From CAVVGZ01 sp963841845 (lineage in GTDB: Bacteria > Chloroflexota > Anaerolineae > Anaerolineales > Anaerolineaceae), in NCBI GenBank assembly GCA_963841845.1, contig CAWJEG010000009.1, positions 186,001 to 250,000 of the forward strand: a DNA stretch of 64,000 bases, written 5' to 3'. Below, in pieces: positions 53,044 to 62,812 of the stretch. Numbering within the stretch: position 1 is the stretch's first letter; each line of letters starts with the position of its first letter. The translations under genes and the position numbers were made by a program. The notes beneath the pieces were generated by a model. That model was not told the DNA's origin. It saw only the letters and a list, made by a program, of their open reading frames with translations, and did no database searches.

Positions 53044-54317
53044 TCACCGCTGCGGATAATTTTTTCTAATTGTTCATAGGTTGAGATCCACGAAGCCTTA
53101 TTAATGAAGTCTGTCAGGGAGGTGCTTTGAGATCTTAGCTGGCGAACTGCCTCGCCGACAGGGTCATCACCGGCTGCCCCTCCGGTCTCATCGGCATAGG
53201 CTCCATGGAAGGCGAAGTAAGCCTGGTTTAATTTTCGAATCTGATAGCCATTTTCCCAGAGAAACTGCCGCCTTTCCTCCATATATGCTTCTGCTTCTTC
53301 AATTTTTCCTTCTTTAAGCAGCAGGTCTGCAGTTTCCCTGGTAATCCTCATCTCTTTGCGAAATTCAAAAGGAGGGGGAGCCGAGTTATCCATTCCTGGT
53401 TGATCCTCGGTGGACTGGGGGATTAATTCATCCGCAGGAGCTGGGGGAAGATGCTCTGGATAATATTTTTGAAGGATTGCTCTGCCAATTTCTTTCCCTG
53501 CAATAGAAGCGACCGTTTCATTGATTGTTCGCAATTCCGGGGAAGTCTCGTAGTTTAAGCCAAGTGGACGCAAGGTGAGGTAATTGTGGGTCCATTCATG
53601 GGCAATCACTTCTGTAAGCCATCCCAGATCCGTGCTGGAGAGTACCATGGTTGGATAAACACCTACTCCGCCGATGGAAACGACAAGGGCTGAGACATCC
53701 AGGCCTTTTTCCACGCGTTTTTCCAGTTGAAGAATCTCATCAAGAGAATGATCTGCTGTGAGGGATATATTTTGATCCTGCTGAATTATGTTACGCGGTG
53801 ATATGATCAATGCTTTCGGTAACGGAGTTGTATGAAACAGGGGAGGCGGTAAAGGTTGCCCAGCCAGGCTCAAATTGAGGTCAGCCAGGATGGCGCTTAA
53901 TTGCTGCTCCAGGATGGTCTCGGCGAGGGGACCCAATTTTGACTGATAATCCACGAGTTGGGACAAATATTCCTTAAATGGCTGAGCGGCCTCATTGGCG
54001 TTTGTATTATCCGGTTGTGCGTATAGCTGTTCTATGGTTTGCTGCGTATTTTCAATTTCCCCGGTTATCACAAGGTTTTTCAGGACAATTTCTTTTTGCT
54101 TGTCATCTGTGATGTAACGAGGTAAAACCAGAGAACCCTGAGTATTCTTGATATTTAATGCGTCAAGTGTCCAGTTTCCATAATCGAACTCAATACCCCT
54201 GGTATATGAACGGACAAGTTCATCGGGTTCATTAATAGGAATAACGCTTCTGGTTATGCTTATTCCAGCTGCAAAAATTATGAGTATTTTATAAAAAATA
54301 AGAATTACCTTATGCAT
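53040..54317 (-). CDS. secreted or membrane-anchored HEWTH putative metalloprotease
   Basis: A 425-residue protein from ATG 54317, with an N-terminal hydrophobic anchor (residues 5-22). VIAHEWTHNYL near residue 240 is a zinc-binding HExxH, followed by LRTINETVASIAGKEIG with a Glu at the distance expected for a third ligand. I know no exact family name. The first 230 residues are largely helical and the region before the C-terminus has a Pro-rich linker. It overlaps the zinc-ribbon gene end by 4 bases, convergently. Peptidase activity is inferred from the motif only. Confidence 0.65.
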   Translation of the reverse strand: MHKVILIFYKILIIFAAGISITRSVIPINEPDELVRSYTRGIEFDYGNWTLDALNIKNTQGSLVLPRYITDDKQKEIVLKNLVITGEIENTQQTIEQLYAQPDNTNANEAAQPFKEYLSQLVDYQSKLGPLAETILEQQLSAILADLNLSLAGQPLPPPLFHTTPLPKALIISPRNIIQQDQNISLTADHSLDEILQLEKRVEKGLDVSALVVSIGGVGVYPTMVLSSTDLGWLTEVIAHEWTHNYLTLRPLGLNYETSPELRTINETVASIAGKEIGRAILQKYYPEHLPPAPADELIPQSTEDQPGMDNSAPPPFEFRKEMRITRETADLLLKEGKIEEAEAYMEERRQFLWENGYQIRKLNQAYFAFHGAYADETGGAAGDDPVGEAVRQLRSQSTSLTDFINKASWISTYEQLEKIIRSGD

Positions 54318-54536
54318 GTTTATTCGCCGAGAATGAATTATACCAATTAGAAAATCCGCAATGGGAAATCGCATTATAAACCCAGCCAGGCAGCATTTTG
54401 CCAATGATTTTCACAATGTCACCATCTCTGTTGTTGTTGATAAGGTTATAATTATTAATTTGGAGCACCTGGCGAATAATACTCATTTTCAGGCAGAACA
54501 GTTATTATCAGGGATTAGAATATAGTCAGAGGAAGC

Positions 54537-55931
54537 ATGAAGAGAACATATTGGATTGGTGCCGCCATTGTCATCCTGGGTATTGGTGGTTATTTAGTTT
54601 ACCGCGGGATACAGCAGCGAGGTTTGTCTGCCTCATCGCAATATCAGACAGAAGAGGTTGTGCGGGGAAATCTTGAGGCCATTGTCGGGGCAACCGGAAC
54701 GGTTCATTCGAATCAATCTTCAGATATAAACTGGGAAACCACCGGCCGGATAGGGGAAATCTCGGTTGAAATTGATGATGAAGTAATGGCAGGAGATCAG
54801 CTGGCGACCCTGGAAAGGAATTCGCTACCTCAAAATATGATTTTAGCCGAAGCAGATTTAATCACTGCCAAAAGAAATTTAGAAAACCTGCAAGACTCGG
54901 AAAAAGCTGCCGCCGATTCTGACCTGGCTCTTGCTCAAGCCCAGATTGCCCTTGATGACGCACTGGAAGATCGAGAAAAAAAAGATTATGCACGTGCCAG
55001 CCAGACAACATTGGATGCGCTCAAGGCGGATTTTGTCCTGGCACAGGACGGATTGGATCAAGCCGAGGATGTATTTTCATACTTTAAAGACAAACCCGAA
55101 AATGACGCGGGGCGGGCATCAGCGATGCTGCAGTATGTTAATGCAAAGAACGCACGAGATCGTTCTCTTTCAAACCTTAATTATGCTTTAGGCAGACCGG
55201 ATTCCCAGGAAATTGCTGAAGCCGATGCCAAAATTCTAGTCGCTGATGCAAATCTGAAGGATGCTGAACGTGAGAGGGAGAGATTAAAAGATGGGGTGGA
55301 TCCCCAGGATATTGCTGCTGCTGAAGCACGCGTGGAAGCCATCCAATCAACACTTGATATGGCATTTCTAAAAGCGCCCTTTAATGGAACAATCACTGAG
55401 GTAAACTCCAAGGTCGGAGACCAGGTGACTCCTGCAACGCAAACATTCCGCATTGATGATCTCTCCCGCCTATTAATTGATGTGAACGTACCTGAAGTGG
55501 ATATAAATCGTGTCAAAATTGGCCAGCCGGTAGAAATTGTCTTCGACGCTATTTTAAATAAATCTTTTAATGGCGTTGTCAACGAAGTAAGCCGGGTTGG
55601 TAAAACCGACCAGGGGGTTGTCAATTTCATGGTAACGATTGAACTTCAGGATGCCGACCAGGATGTACTTACAGGTATGACGGCAGCTGTTAATATTCTT
55701 ACCAGTCAACTGGGGGATGTATTACTGGTGCCGAACCGGGCAGTTCGTTTTAAGGATGGAAAAAGGATTGTCTATAAACTGCTTGATGATGGCAAGCTGG
55801 AGGAAGTAACAATCCAGATTGGAGCTACCTCGGAAACAAATTCAGAAATCATTCAATCCGATCTTAAGGAAGGCGATACCCTGGTCCTTAACCCACCCGT
55901 GGAGTTTCGTTCGGGGCCTCCAAGCCAATAA
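54537..55931 (+). CDS. HlyD/MacA-type periplasmic adaptor subunit
   Basis: A 464-residue protein: one N-terminal membrane anchor (5-24), a lipoyl-like half (EEVVRGNLEAIVGATGTV), a long coiled-coil hairpin (about 105-260, Ala/Asp/Leu-rich), then the second lipoyl half and beta-barrel (LKAPFNGTITEVNSKVGDQV, FRIDDLSRLLIDVNVPEVDI). It links an inner-membrane ABC exporter to its cargo. First gene of an operon with the ATPase 6 bases downstream. Confidence 0.92.
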   Translation: MKRTYWIGAAIVILGIGGYLVYRGIQQRGLSASSQYQTEEVVRGNLEAIVGATGTVHSNQSSDINWETTGRIGEISVEIDDEVMAGDQLATLERNSLPQNMILAEADLITAKRNLENLQDSEKAAADSDLALAQAQIALDDALEDREKKDYARASQTTLDALKADFVLAQDGLDQAEDVFSYFKDKPENDAGRASAMLQYVNAKNARDRSLSNLNYALGRPDSQEIAEADAKILVADANLKDAERERERLKDGVDPQDIAAAEARVEAIQSTLDMAFLKAPFNGTITEVNSKVGDQVTPATQTFRIDDLSRLLIDVNVPEVDINRVKIGQPVEIVFDAILNKSFNGVVNEVSRVGKTDQGVVNFMVTIELQDADQDVLTGMTAAVNILTSQLGDVLLVPNRAVRFKDGKRIVYKLLDDGKLEEVTIQIGATSETNSEIIQSDLKEGDTLVLNPPVEFRSGPPSQ

Positions 55932-55937
55932 GAGTAA

Positions 55938-56618
55938 ATGAGCGATTTTGTCATTCAAGCGGTAGATTTATGTAAAATCTATCAAATGGGAAATGTTGAA
56001 GTTCCTGCATTATGTGGGGTAACTTTTAATATTGAACGCGGGGATGTGGTTTCCATCATGGGTCCTTCCGGGTCCGGAAAATCAACTTTAATGAATTTGC
56101 TGGGATGTTTAGACCGACCCACCAGAGGGGAATATTTCCTGGATGGGGAAGCGGTCGCAGCCTTGAATGATGACCAGCTGGCAGATATCCGCAACAGGAA
56201 GGTTGGTTTTGTCTTCCAGAAATTTATGTTATTACCCCGCCTTTCAGCTCTGGGAAATGTTGAACTCCCACTGCGGTATGCCGCTGTAGATCAAGGGAGG
56301 AGAGCCCGCGCCCAGGCAGCTTTGGAAGCAGTTGGGCTTGCCGACAGGATGCAGCACAGACCCAATGAGCTATCCGGAGGACAGCAGCAGAGGGTAGCAA
56401 TTGCCAGGGCGCTGGTAAACAACCCGGCTATTTTGATGGCTGATGAACCAACGGGGAACCTTGACTCAAAATCCGGCCATGAGATTATGGACCTGATCCT
56501 GCGGATGAACCAGGAAATCGGGACTACTTTGATTATAGTCACCCATGATCCGGAAATTTCAAAATTTACCCGGCGAATCCTTCATTTAAGGGATGGGAAA
56601 CTGGAGGAAGGATCATGA
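55938..56618 (+). CDS. MacB/LolD-type ABC transporter ATPase
   Basis: A 226-residue ATPase with Walker A GPSGSGKST, Q-loop region FVFQKFMLLPRLSALGNVELP, signature LSGGQQQRVAIARAL and Walker B ILMADEPTGNLD. These are the marks of the MacB/LolD/FtsE branch, which drives mechanotransmission rather than conventional transport. It overlaps the permease start by 4 bases. Confidence 0.96.
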   Translation: MSDFVIQAVDLCKIYQMGNVEVPALCGVTFNIERGDVVSIMGPSGSGKSTLMNLLGCLDRPTRGEYFLDGEAVAALNDDQLADIRNRKVGFVFQKFMLLPRLSALGNVELPLRYAAVDQGRRARAQAALEAVGLADRMQHRPNELSGGQQQRVAIARALVNNPAILMADEPTGNLDSKSGHEIMDLILRMNQEIGTTLIIVTHDPEISKFTRRILHLRDGKLEEGS

Positions 56619-57841
56619 GTATTTTGGCGACGATAGTTGAAGCCTTAGAAAGCCTCATGTCCAACAAAGCTCGCTCTGGTCTGACCATCCTTGGGATAGT
56701 AATTGGCGTAGCAGCGGTCATTGCCATGCTGGCGGTAGGCCAGGGAGCCCAGAATACGATTACCGGGTCGATTTCGGGTGTTGGCACGAATCTTCTGTTT
56801 GTTTTCCCCGGAAATTTTGAGACCGAAATTAGAAACCCCAAACCAATGACACTTGGGGATGTGGATGCCCTTTCTGATCCATTCCAGGCTCCTGCCATAA
56901 AAGCGGCCTCCCCGGCAATTCAGAAAAACGTACTGGTATCCTATGGAGGAGAGAGTGCCAACAGTATGATATCCGGGGTGACCCCAAATTACGCAACCGT
57001 CCGGAATTACACGTTAAGCGAAGGGGAATTTATCAATGAAAACCATATGCTTGGACGGGCATCCGTAGCTGTTATTGGACCGGATATGGCAGACAAATTA
57101 TTTGGCAGGAGGGACGGTCTTGTCGGAGAGACAATCCGTATAGATGGTCAGCCTTACCGTGTAATTGGGGTTACCGAACCAAAAGGCGGGTCAGCATTTG
57201 GCAGTGCAGATGATGTGGCATTTATTCCATTTACCACCGCCCAAACCCGTCTGCTTAGCGGCCGGCAGGACCAGGTGGATATCATCCTGGTTGAGGCAGT
57301 TGATGCCGAGTCGATCAGCCAGGCAAACGAACAGATTGCACAAATCCTGAGATATCGCCACAGGTCCGAACTCGGGGTGGATGATTTTACGATATTTACC
57401 CAGGAAGATTTAGTGGCAACTACCCAATCCATTACCGGAGTATTTACAATCTTTTTGGGTGGGATTGCCGGCATCTCGCTTTTAGTGGGTGGAATTGGAA
57501 TTATGAATATTATGCTGGTATCTGTTACAGAACGGACCAGGGAAATTGGTTTGAGAAAGGCGCTGGGAGCCAGAAAAAGGGATATCCTGATCCAATTCCT
57601 GACTGAGTCATCGCTTTTGAGCCTGATTGGGGGGATTATTGGGATCCTATTTGGCTGGATGATAGCATTCGGAGTTGGGCAAATCGCAGCGGCCAATAAT
57701 ACAGAGCTGACTCCGGAAGTTGGGTTGAACGCAATTCTTCTCGCCACGATTTTTTCCACAGCCGTAGGTTTATTTTTTGGCATTTATCCCGCCAGTCGAG
57801 CTGCTAATTTGGAGCCGGTTGATGCGCTGCGTTATGAATAA
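56615..57841 (+). CDS. MacB/FtsX-type ABC permease
   Basis: A 408-residue permease: TM1 near residues 20-42, a large extracellular MacB_PCD domain (about 43-270), then three C-terminal helices with the FtsX core (ERTREIGLRKALGARKRDIL). It works with the adaptor and ATPase to export or extract a peptide, lipid or drug. The next gene (ELW-repeat/sortase) starts inside its last 8 bases, a strong hint that they act together. Confidence 0.95.
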   Translation: MSILATIVEALESLMSNKARSGLTILGIVIGVAAVIAMLAVGQGAQNTITGSISGVGTNLLFVFPGNFETEIRNPKPMTLGDVDALSDPFQAPAIKAASPAIQKNVLVSYGGESANSMISGVTPNYATVRNYTLSEGEFINENHMLGRASVAVIGPDMADKLFGRRDGLVGETIRIDGQPYRVIGVTEPKGGSAFGSADDVAFIPFTTAQTRLLSGRQDQVDIILVEAVDAESISQANEQIAQILRYRHRSELGVDDFTIFTQEDLVATTQSITGVFTIFLGGIAGISLLVGGIGIMNIMLVSVTERTREIGLRKALGARKRDILIQFLTESSLLSLIGGIIGILFGWMIAFGVGQIAAANNTELTPEVGLNAILLATIFSTAVGLFFGIYPASRAANLEPVDALRYE

Positions 57842-59072
57842 ACCGGAAATGAAATTTAGGGCAATTTCTCATACATTTCACAGGGTGATCAAAGGGTTAT
57901 CCATTTTCCCCGTTATATTATTTGTTTTATGCATCATATCTGTCCTGGGTTTCTGGTTGGTTACTCCTGACCATAATGTATCCGCGAAACAGTTTAGCCA
58001 GTCGGTAATCCAACCGATACTGGTCGGGGACTTAAACAAGGGAGCAAATAATTTAAATCCACAGAGTCTGCTGGCGGTAGGTACGAATTTATTTTTTAGT
58101 GGGGATGACAGCAAATTTGGCACTGAATTGTGGATGAGTGTACCCCCTTATGATCAGGACAAAACCTGGAGGATAACCGATATTAATCCAGGGGAAGGCA
58201 ATGCTAACCCACACTACCTGGAATGCGTCGGTGATACTGTTTTTTTTAGCGCTACAGACGGCAGGGATGGGTATGAGCTTTGGCGGATTGAGCCCCCGTA
58301 TACCGCGGCATATCAGGTTCAGGAAATTAACTCTGCCGGTGATGCCGATCCAAAATTTCTCACTGCAATCGGGAACCACCTGTTTTTTCAGGCGACAAAT
58401 GGATCAACGGGATTTGAAATTTGGAAAACTTCACCCCCATATCAAGAAGCGTTACCAGTTGCAGATATCTTTGAGGGAAGCGGAAGTTCGCACCCCAAGA
58501 ATCTGACATCACTGGGCTGGACCTTGTTTTTCAGTGCCGATGACAGTTCCGGTGCTGAAGTCTGGAAGAGCGAGCCACCCTATAACCCGGATACAACCAG
58601 AAAAGTTTCGCTGATTAACCCTTTTGGAAGTGCAGACCCTGAAGAATTAACCGTAGTTGGAACGACATTATTTTTTTCTGCTGATGACGGAGAACGGGGC
58701 AGGGAGACCTGGAAAATTGAAACTCCCTATGAGATCTACAATACCACCATGCTGGATAATTTTGATGAGGATGATTGTTCGGATGATGATGAAGAATGTA
58801 TTTTTTTAGCAGAATTTGAGTCAAATCCAACGGGATTTTATGGCATAAATGAAACGCTTTTTTTTAGCAGTAACGAATTTAGTGGATTTGAACCACGCAA
58901 ATCCAATCCGCCTTATGACACGACCAGTACCTATCGAGTTGCAGATATCTTTGAAGGACCGGGAAGCTCCTATCCCCAATTTTTTAATTCAATAGGATCA
59001 TTCCTTTTTTTTAGCGCCAATGACGGAGAGACCGGGATCGAACTCTGGAAATCTGAACCTTCTTATCATTGA
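57834..59072 (+). CDS. ELW-repeat extracellular protein, N-terminal part of a broken sortase-fused gene
   Basis: 412 residues from ATG 57834, which overlaps the permease stop. An N-terminal membrane segment (about 22-45) is followed by about seven copies of a roughly 48-residue repeat. Its core reads LFFSADDGxxGxELWKSEPPYD and then VADIFEGxGSSxP, related to ELWxxDGT (hyalin-like) repeats. The frame ends at a TGA inside a repeat (ELWKSEPSYH). The next residues DTTRIADIIEDYDLTL continue in another frame. The protein should lie outside the cell. See the following fragment for the sortase end. Confidence 0.8.
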   Translation: MNKPEMKFRAISHTFHRVIKGLSIFPVILFVLCIISVLGFWLVTPDHNVSAKQFSQSVIQPILVGDLNKGANNLNPQSLLAVGTNLFFSGDDSKFGTELWMSVPPYDQDKTWRITDINPGEGNANPHYLECVGDTVFFSATDGRDGYELWRIEPPYTAAYQVQEINSAGDADPKFLTAIGNHLFFQATNGSTGFEIWKTSPPYQEALPVADIFEGSGSSHPKNLTSLGWTLFFSADDSSGAEVWKSEPPYNPDTTRKVSLINPFGSADPEELTVVGTTLFFSADDGERGRETWKIETPYEIYNTTMLDNFDEDDCSDDDEECIFLAEFESNPTGFYGINETLFFSSNEFSGFEPRKSNPPYDTTSTYRVADIFEGPGSSYPQFFNSIGSFLFFSANDGETGIELWKSEPSYH

Positions 59073-59126
59073 TACTACCCGAATTGCGGATATTATCGAG
59101 GATTATGATTTAACACTATCCAGAGC

Positions 59127-59984
59127 GTGATGAAGCCCAAGTTATCGGATATATGGGGGTATCCCGGAGTTTCAAGCCCTGCTTATATTGATGCTGTGCG
59201 GGTTGCAGATATCTGGCAGGGTAATGGAAATTCCAATCCCAAAAGGTTTGCAGCTATCGGAACCACCCTGTACTTCACTGCAAATGACGGGATCTATGGG
59301 GAAGAACTGTGGCAGAGTGAATTCCCCTTCAATGAGGATACTACCAAAATTGTCGGTGATATCCGTCGCGGTGCAGGAGGTTCAAATCCTCAGGAATTAA
59401 CTGTGATAGACCGCACCCTGTTTTTCAGGGCGGATGATGGTGAGCATGGGTCAGAATTATGGAAATTGGGTGATGGTTATATGCTTCCTTCCACCGGATT
59501 TGCACCAGGACGTGAAACAGTATTAACCGGAAACATCCAGGAATATCCGTCATTAAATCAAATGCGTTTGGTCGTTCCTGCCATGAATGTGGATATTCCC
59601 CTGGTCGGGGTTCCAAAATCATCCACTGGTTGGGACCTGACCTGGCTTGGATACCAGGCTGGATACCTGAACGGCACTGCTTTTCCGACCACACCTGGGA
59701 ACACTGCCATTACCGCCCATGCTTATCTTGCGGATGGAACAACCGGTCCATTTCATGCCCTCGATAAGCTGAAATGGGGAGACCTGGTGGAAATAAATGC
59801 ATGGGGAAATCATTATATTTATGAGGTGAGAGAGGTAAGACAGGTATCTCCGGACGAGACGGAAATCCTGGATAACGAAGAATTTAATTGGATCACCCTG
59901 ATAACCTGTAAAGAATACGATGAATCTATTCAGGATTACCGCTGGCGCCTGGCAGTCAGGGCGGTATTAGTACGTATAGATTAA
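59127..59984 (+). CDS. ELW-repeat plus sortase domain, C-terminal part of the broken gene
   Basis: 285 residues. Two more ELW-type repeats (about residues 25-120) lead into a sortase domain. Key residues are visible: His in TAITAHAY, Cys in LITCKEYD and Arg in YRWRLAVRAVL, so the catalytic triad is complete. A sortase joins proteins to each other or to the wall. Its N-terminus is unlikely to start here; the stretch 59073-59190 needs at least two frame changes to join the upstream part. No ribosome site is evident. Confidence 0.75.
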   Translation: MMKPKLSDIWGYPGVSSPAYIDAVRVADIWQGNGNSNPKRFAAIGTTLYFTANDGIYGEELWQSEFPFNEDTTKIVGDIRRGAGGSNPQELTVIDRTLFFRADDGEHGSELWKLGDGYMLPSTGFAPGRETVLTGNIQEYPSLNQMRLVVPAMNVDIPLVGVPKSSTGWDLTWLGYQAGYLNGTAFPTTPGNTAITAHAYLADGTTGPFHALDKLKWGDLVEINAWGNHYIYEVREVRQVSPDETEILDNEEFNWITLITCKEYDESIQDYRWRLAVRAVLVRID

Positions 59985-60296
59985 ACACAGTATATTTTTT
60001 TGGACCTCATCGATTGCCCTGATCCTCTAATACATTGTATCCATGGTTAATCCGGGGTAGATTAATCCAAGTCTATTGAATATCTATAAAATTTGCCTGG
60101 AATTAGAAGCTGATTAAAGAAAAATGTGAGGGGGCTGCTTTAATGTTTACCGGGGTATTTGGACTCCATAGACAGTGATGAAATCCATTTAAACAGACTT
60201 AAATGGGGAGCCAAGAAAGATTATTCGATTTAATTCAATTGGGGTAAAATCTAACGATAAAACCAGCCAGGGGTTTTGTGGAGGGAAGCGAGGAGC

Positions 60297-61241
60297 ATGA
60301 TGGTAGATTGGAAAATTCTTATCACAGATGGGCTTGAAGATATTGGACTGAAACAATTAGAAATATATTCCATTGTAGATAACCGGCCAGAGATTTCCTC
60401 CGGAGAGCTGCTGGAAATTATCCAGGATTATGATGCACTGATTGTCCGTAGCCGGACGAAAGTGAACGCTGCAGTGCTTCAAGCCGGGAAAAAATTGAAA
60501 GTAGTCGGACGCTCCGGAGTCGGGGTGGATAATATCGATCTGGAGAAAGCCAAAGAATTGGGTATAACCGTTGTAAATTCTCCGGTAGGTCCCACAATAG
60601 CAGTTGCTGAATTAACCATTGGCCTTATGTTAAGTCTCCTGCGGGATATCCCATATGCAAATGCTTCATTGAAGGCCGGAACATGGGCAAAAAAGTCGTT
60701 AATGGGTTCAGAGCTCTATGGTAAAACCCTTGGAATTATTGGATTTGGGCGGATTGGGATGGCTGTGGCTGAGAGGGCAAAAGCGTTCGGAATGAACATC
60801 ATCGTTTATGACGAATTTATAAGAGATGAAGCGAGAAAAATACCCGGAATCCGACCGGTGACCTGCGACGAGGTTTTCTCTCAATCCGATATTATCTCCC
60901 TGCATGTTCCCCTCACCGCACACACAGAAGGAATGATTAATGAGAAGGCACTGCGATTAATGAAGGATGGGGTCAGGATTGTTTGCACAGCCCGCGGCGG
61001 ATTGGTTGATGAAGATGCATTACTGACAGCGTTGAATCAAGGGAAGGTGGCCGGGGCCGCTTTAGACGTGTTTAAGAATGAACCCCCGCAAGTTTCCGGG
61101 TTAATTCTTCACCCGAGAGTGATTGTGACTCCTCATATTGGAGCCCAAACTTATGAGGCGCAATCCCGAACCGGATATGATGTTGCCTGTGAGGTATTGT
61201 CTGCACTAAGAAGTGAATCCTTGCGATTTAGAATTGTCTAA
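60297..61241 (+). CDS. phosphoglycerate-dehydrogenase-like D-2-hydroxyacid dehydrogenase
   Basis: A 314-residue NAD-dependent dehydrogenase: RSRTKVNAAVL, GRSGVGVDNIDL, Rossmann GFGRIGMAVAERA near residue 146, the Arg in TARGGLVDE, the Glu in NEPPQ and the His in TPHIGAQT. It matches the catalytic part of SerA but lacks the ACT domain, so it is a short form. Substrate 3-phosphoglycerate is probable, not certain. GAGGAG lies just before ATG 60297/60300; the TTG start at 60276 is rejected. The carboxypeptidase gene follows at once. Confidence 0.88.
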   Translation: MMVDWKILITDGLEDIGLKQLEIYSIVDNRPEISSGELLEIIQDYDALIVRSRTKVNAAVLQAGKKLKVVGRSGVGVDNIDLEKAKELGITVVNSPVGPTIAVAELTIGLMLSLLRDIPYANASLKAGTWAKKSLMGSELYGKTLGIIGFGRIGMAVAERAKAFGMNIIVYDEFIRDEARKIPGIRPVTCDEVFSQSDIISLHVPLTAHTEGMINEKALRLMKDGVRIVCTARGGLVDEDALLTALNQGKVAGAALDVFKNEPPQVSGLILHPRVIVTPHIGAQTYEAQSRTGYDVACEVLSALRSESLRFRIV

Positions 61242-61251
61242 TTATTGAAGG

Positions 61252-62769
61252 ATGATTATGATGGAAGAATCACTTATCCAGTTGAAAGCAATTTTGGGGG
61301 AGATATATGATCTCAATGCGGCCAAATCCCTGCTGGGTTGGGATCATCAGACTTATATGCCGAAAGGCGGGGTAAAAGACCGCAGCGAGCAAATAGCCAC
61401 TCTTTCCCGACTGGTTCATGAAAAAACCACTTCAGATGAAGTAGGGTCCCTTTTAGAAAAACTGGATGGATACGGTAAACAACTCAATCCTGACTCAAAT
61501 GATGCCTGTCTGCTGAGGCAGGTGAGACGGATTTATGATAAAGAGTACCGGATACCCTCGGCATGGATTACAAATTTTTCAAAAGTTATCACATTGGGAC
61601 AGTCTGCCTGGGAAAATGCGAAAAGAGAGTCGGATTTCTGCATTTTTTTGCCCCATTTAACCGAAATAATCCTGCTGCGCCAGGAATATGCTTCGTTTTT
61701 TCAACCATATCGGCATATTTATGATCCACAGCTGGATGATTTTGAACCCGGGATGACAACTGGTGAAGTCCAGGAAATATTTCACCCCTTACGGGAGATC
61801 CAGGTGGAAATAGTTCAACGAATAGCCGAATCCCGCCAGGTGGAAAATGAATTCCTGTACCAGTCTTTTGATGAACAAAAACAATGGAAATTTGGTGTTG
61901 ATGTAATTACAGCGCTGGGTTTCGACTGGGACAGGGGAAGGCAAGACCGCTCGGTTCATCCATTCACAAGCGGCTTTGGCCTGGGGGATGTAAGGATCAC
62001 AACCCGGCTTGATCCTAACAATCTCAATACAGGCTTATTTGGAACTTTGCATGAATGCGGTCACGCATTATATGAACAGGGGATTGATCCAGCCATTAGA
62101 CGTTCCCCACTCGCAACAGGTATATCGAGCGCAGTGCATGAGTCCCAATCCCGGTTTTGGGAAAATATTATAGGGAGATCTCTCCCATTCTGGCAATACT
62201 TCTATCCAACATTGCAGAATACATTCCAAAGCCAGCTTGGGAACGTAAACCTGGCAACATTCTATAACGGAATAAATATTGTCAAACCGTCGTTTATCCG
62301 TATTCAGGCTGATGAAGCCACCTATAACCTGCATATCATGCTGCGGCTGGACCTTGAAATTGCACTTTTGGATGGTTCATTGGCGGTAAAAGACTTGCCA
62401 GAAGCCTGGAATGCAAAAATGAAATCTTACCTGGGAGTTGTTCCACCCGATGATGCCAGAGGTGTGCTGCAGGATATCCATTGGTCGAGTGGTTTGATAG
62501 GTTATTTTCCAACTTATGCACTTGGAAACCTGGCGGCTTCACAGTTGTGGGAAAAAATGGAAGGAGATATTCCCACAATTAATGAAGATATAGCCCGGGG
62601 AGCATTTGGTTCTGTACTGGAATGGTTGAGGGAAAAAATTCACCAGCATGGATCAAAATATCCTCCAACAGATTTAATCCAGCGAGTGACCGGAGCCGGG
62701 ATTAATTCAAGGCCTTATCTGCGGTATTTAAAAAAGAAATATGCTGAAATCTATCAAATTGAGTTTTGA
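61252..62769 (+). CDS. M32-family carboxypeptidase
   Basis: A 505-residue zinc carboxypeptidase of the Taq/M32 type. HECGH near residue 267 binds zinc with HESQSRFWEN near residue 297 and DEATYNLHIMLR near residue 350. It removes C-terminal residues from peptides in the cytoplasm. It starts 10 bases after the previous stop; any of three ATGs (61252, 61258, 61261) may be used, the last having the best spacing from GAAGG. Confidence 0.95.
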   Translation: MIMMEESLIQLKAILGEIYDLNAAKSLLGWDHQTYMPKGGVKDRSEQIATLSRLVHEKTTSDEVGSLLEKLDGYGKQLNPDSNDACLLRQVRRIYDKEYRIPSAWITNFSKVITLGQSAWENAKRESDFCIFLPHLTEIILLRQEYASFFQPYRHIYDPQLDDFEPGMTTGEVQEIFHPLREIQVEIVQRIAESRQVENEFLYQSFDEQKQWKFGVDVITALGFDWDRGRQDRSVHPFTSGFGLGDVRITTRLDPNNLNTGLFGTLHECGHALYEQGIDPAIRRSPLATGISSAVHESQSRFWENIIGRSLPFWQYFYPTLQNTFQSQLGNVNLATFYNGINIVKPSFIRIQADEATYNLHIMLRLDLEIALLDGSLAVKDLPEAWNAKMKSYLGVVPPDDARGVLQDIHWSSGLIGYFPTYALGNLAASQLWEKMEGDIPTINEDIARGAFGSVLEWLREKIHQHGSKYPPTDLIQRVTGAGINSRPYLRYLKKKYAEIYQIEF

Positions 62770-62812
62770 TGACCCATTTAATTCATTATTGGTAATCGAA
62801 TAAGGAAGAAAT

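Noticed and set aside
57154..57783. A 209-codon minus-strand frame
   Set aside because: Antisense to the FtsX-type permease, which has clear family motifs.
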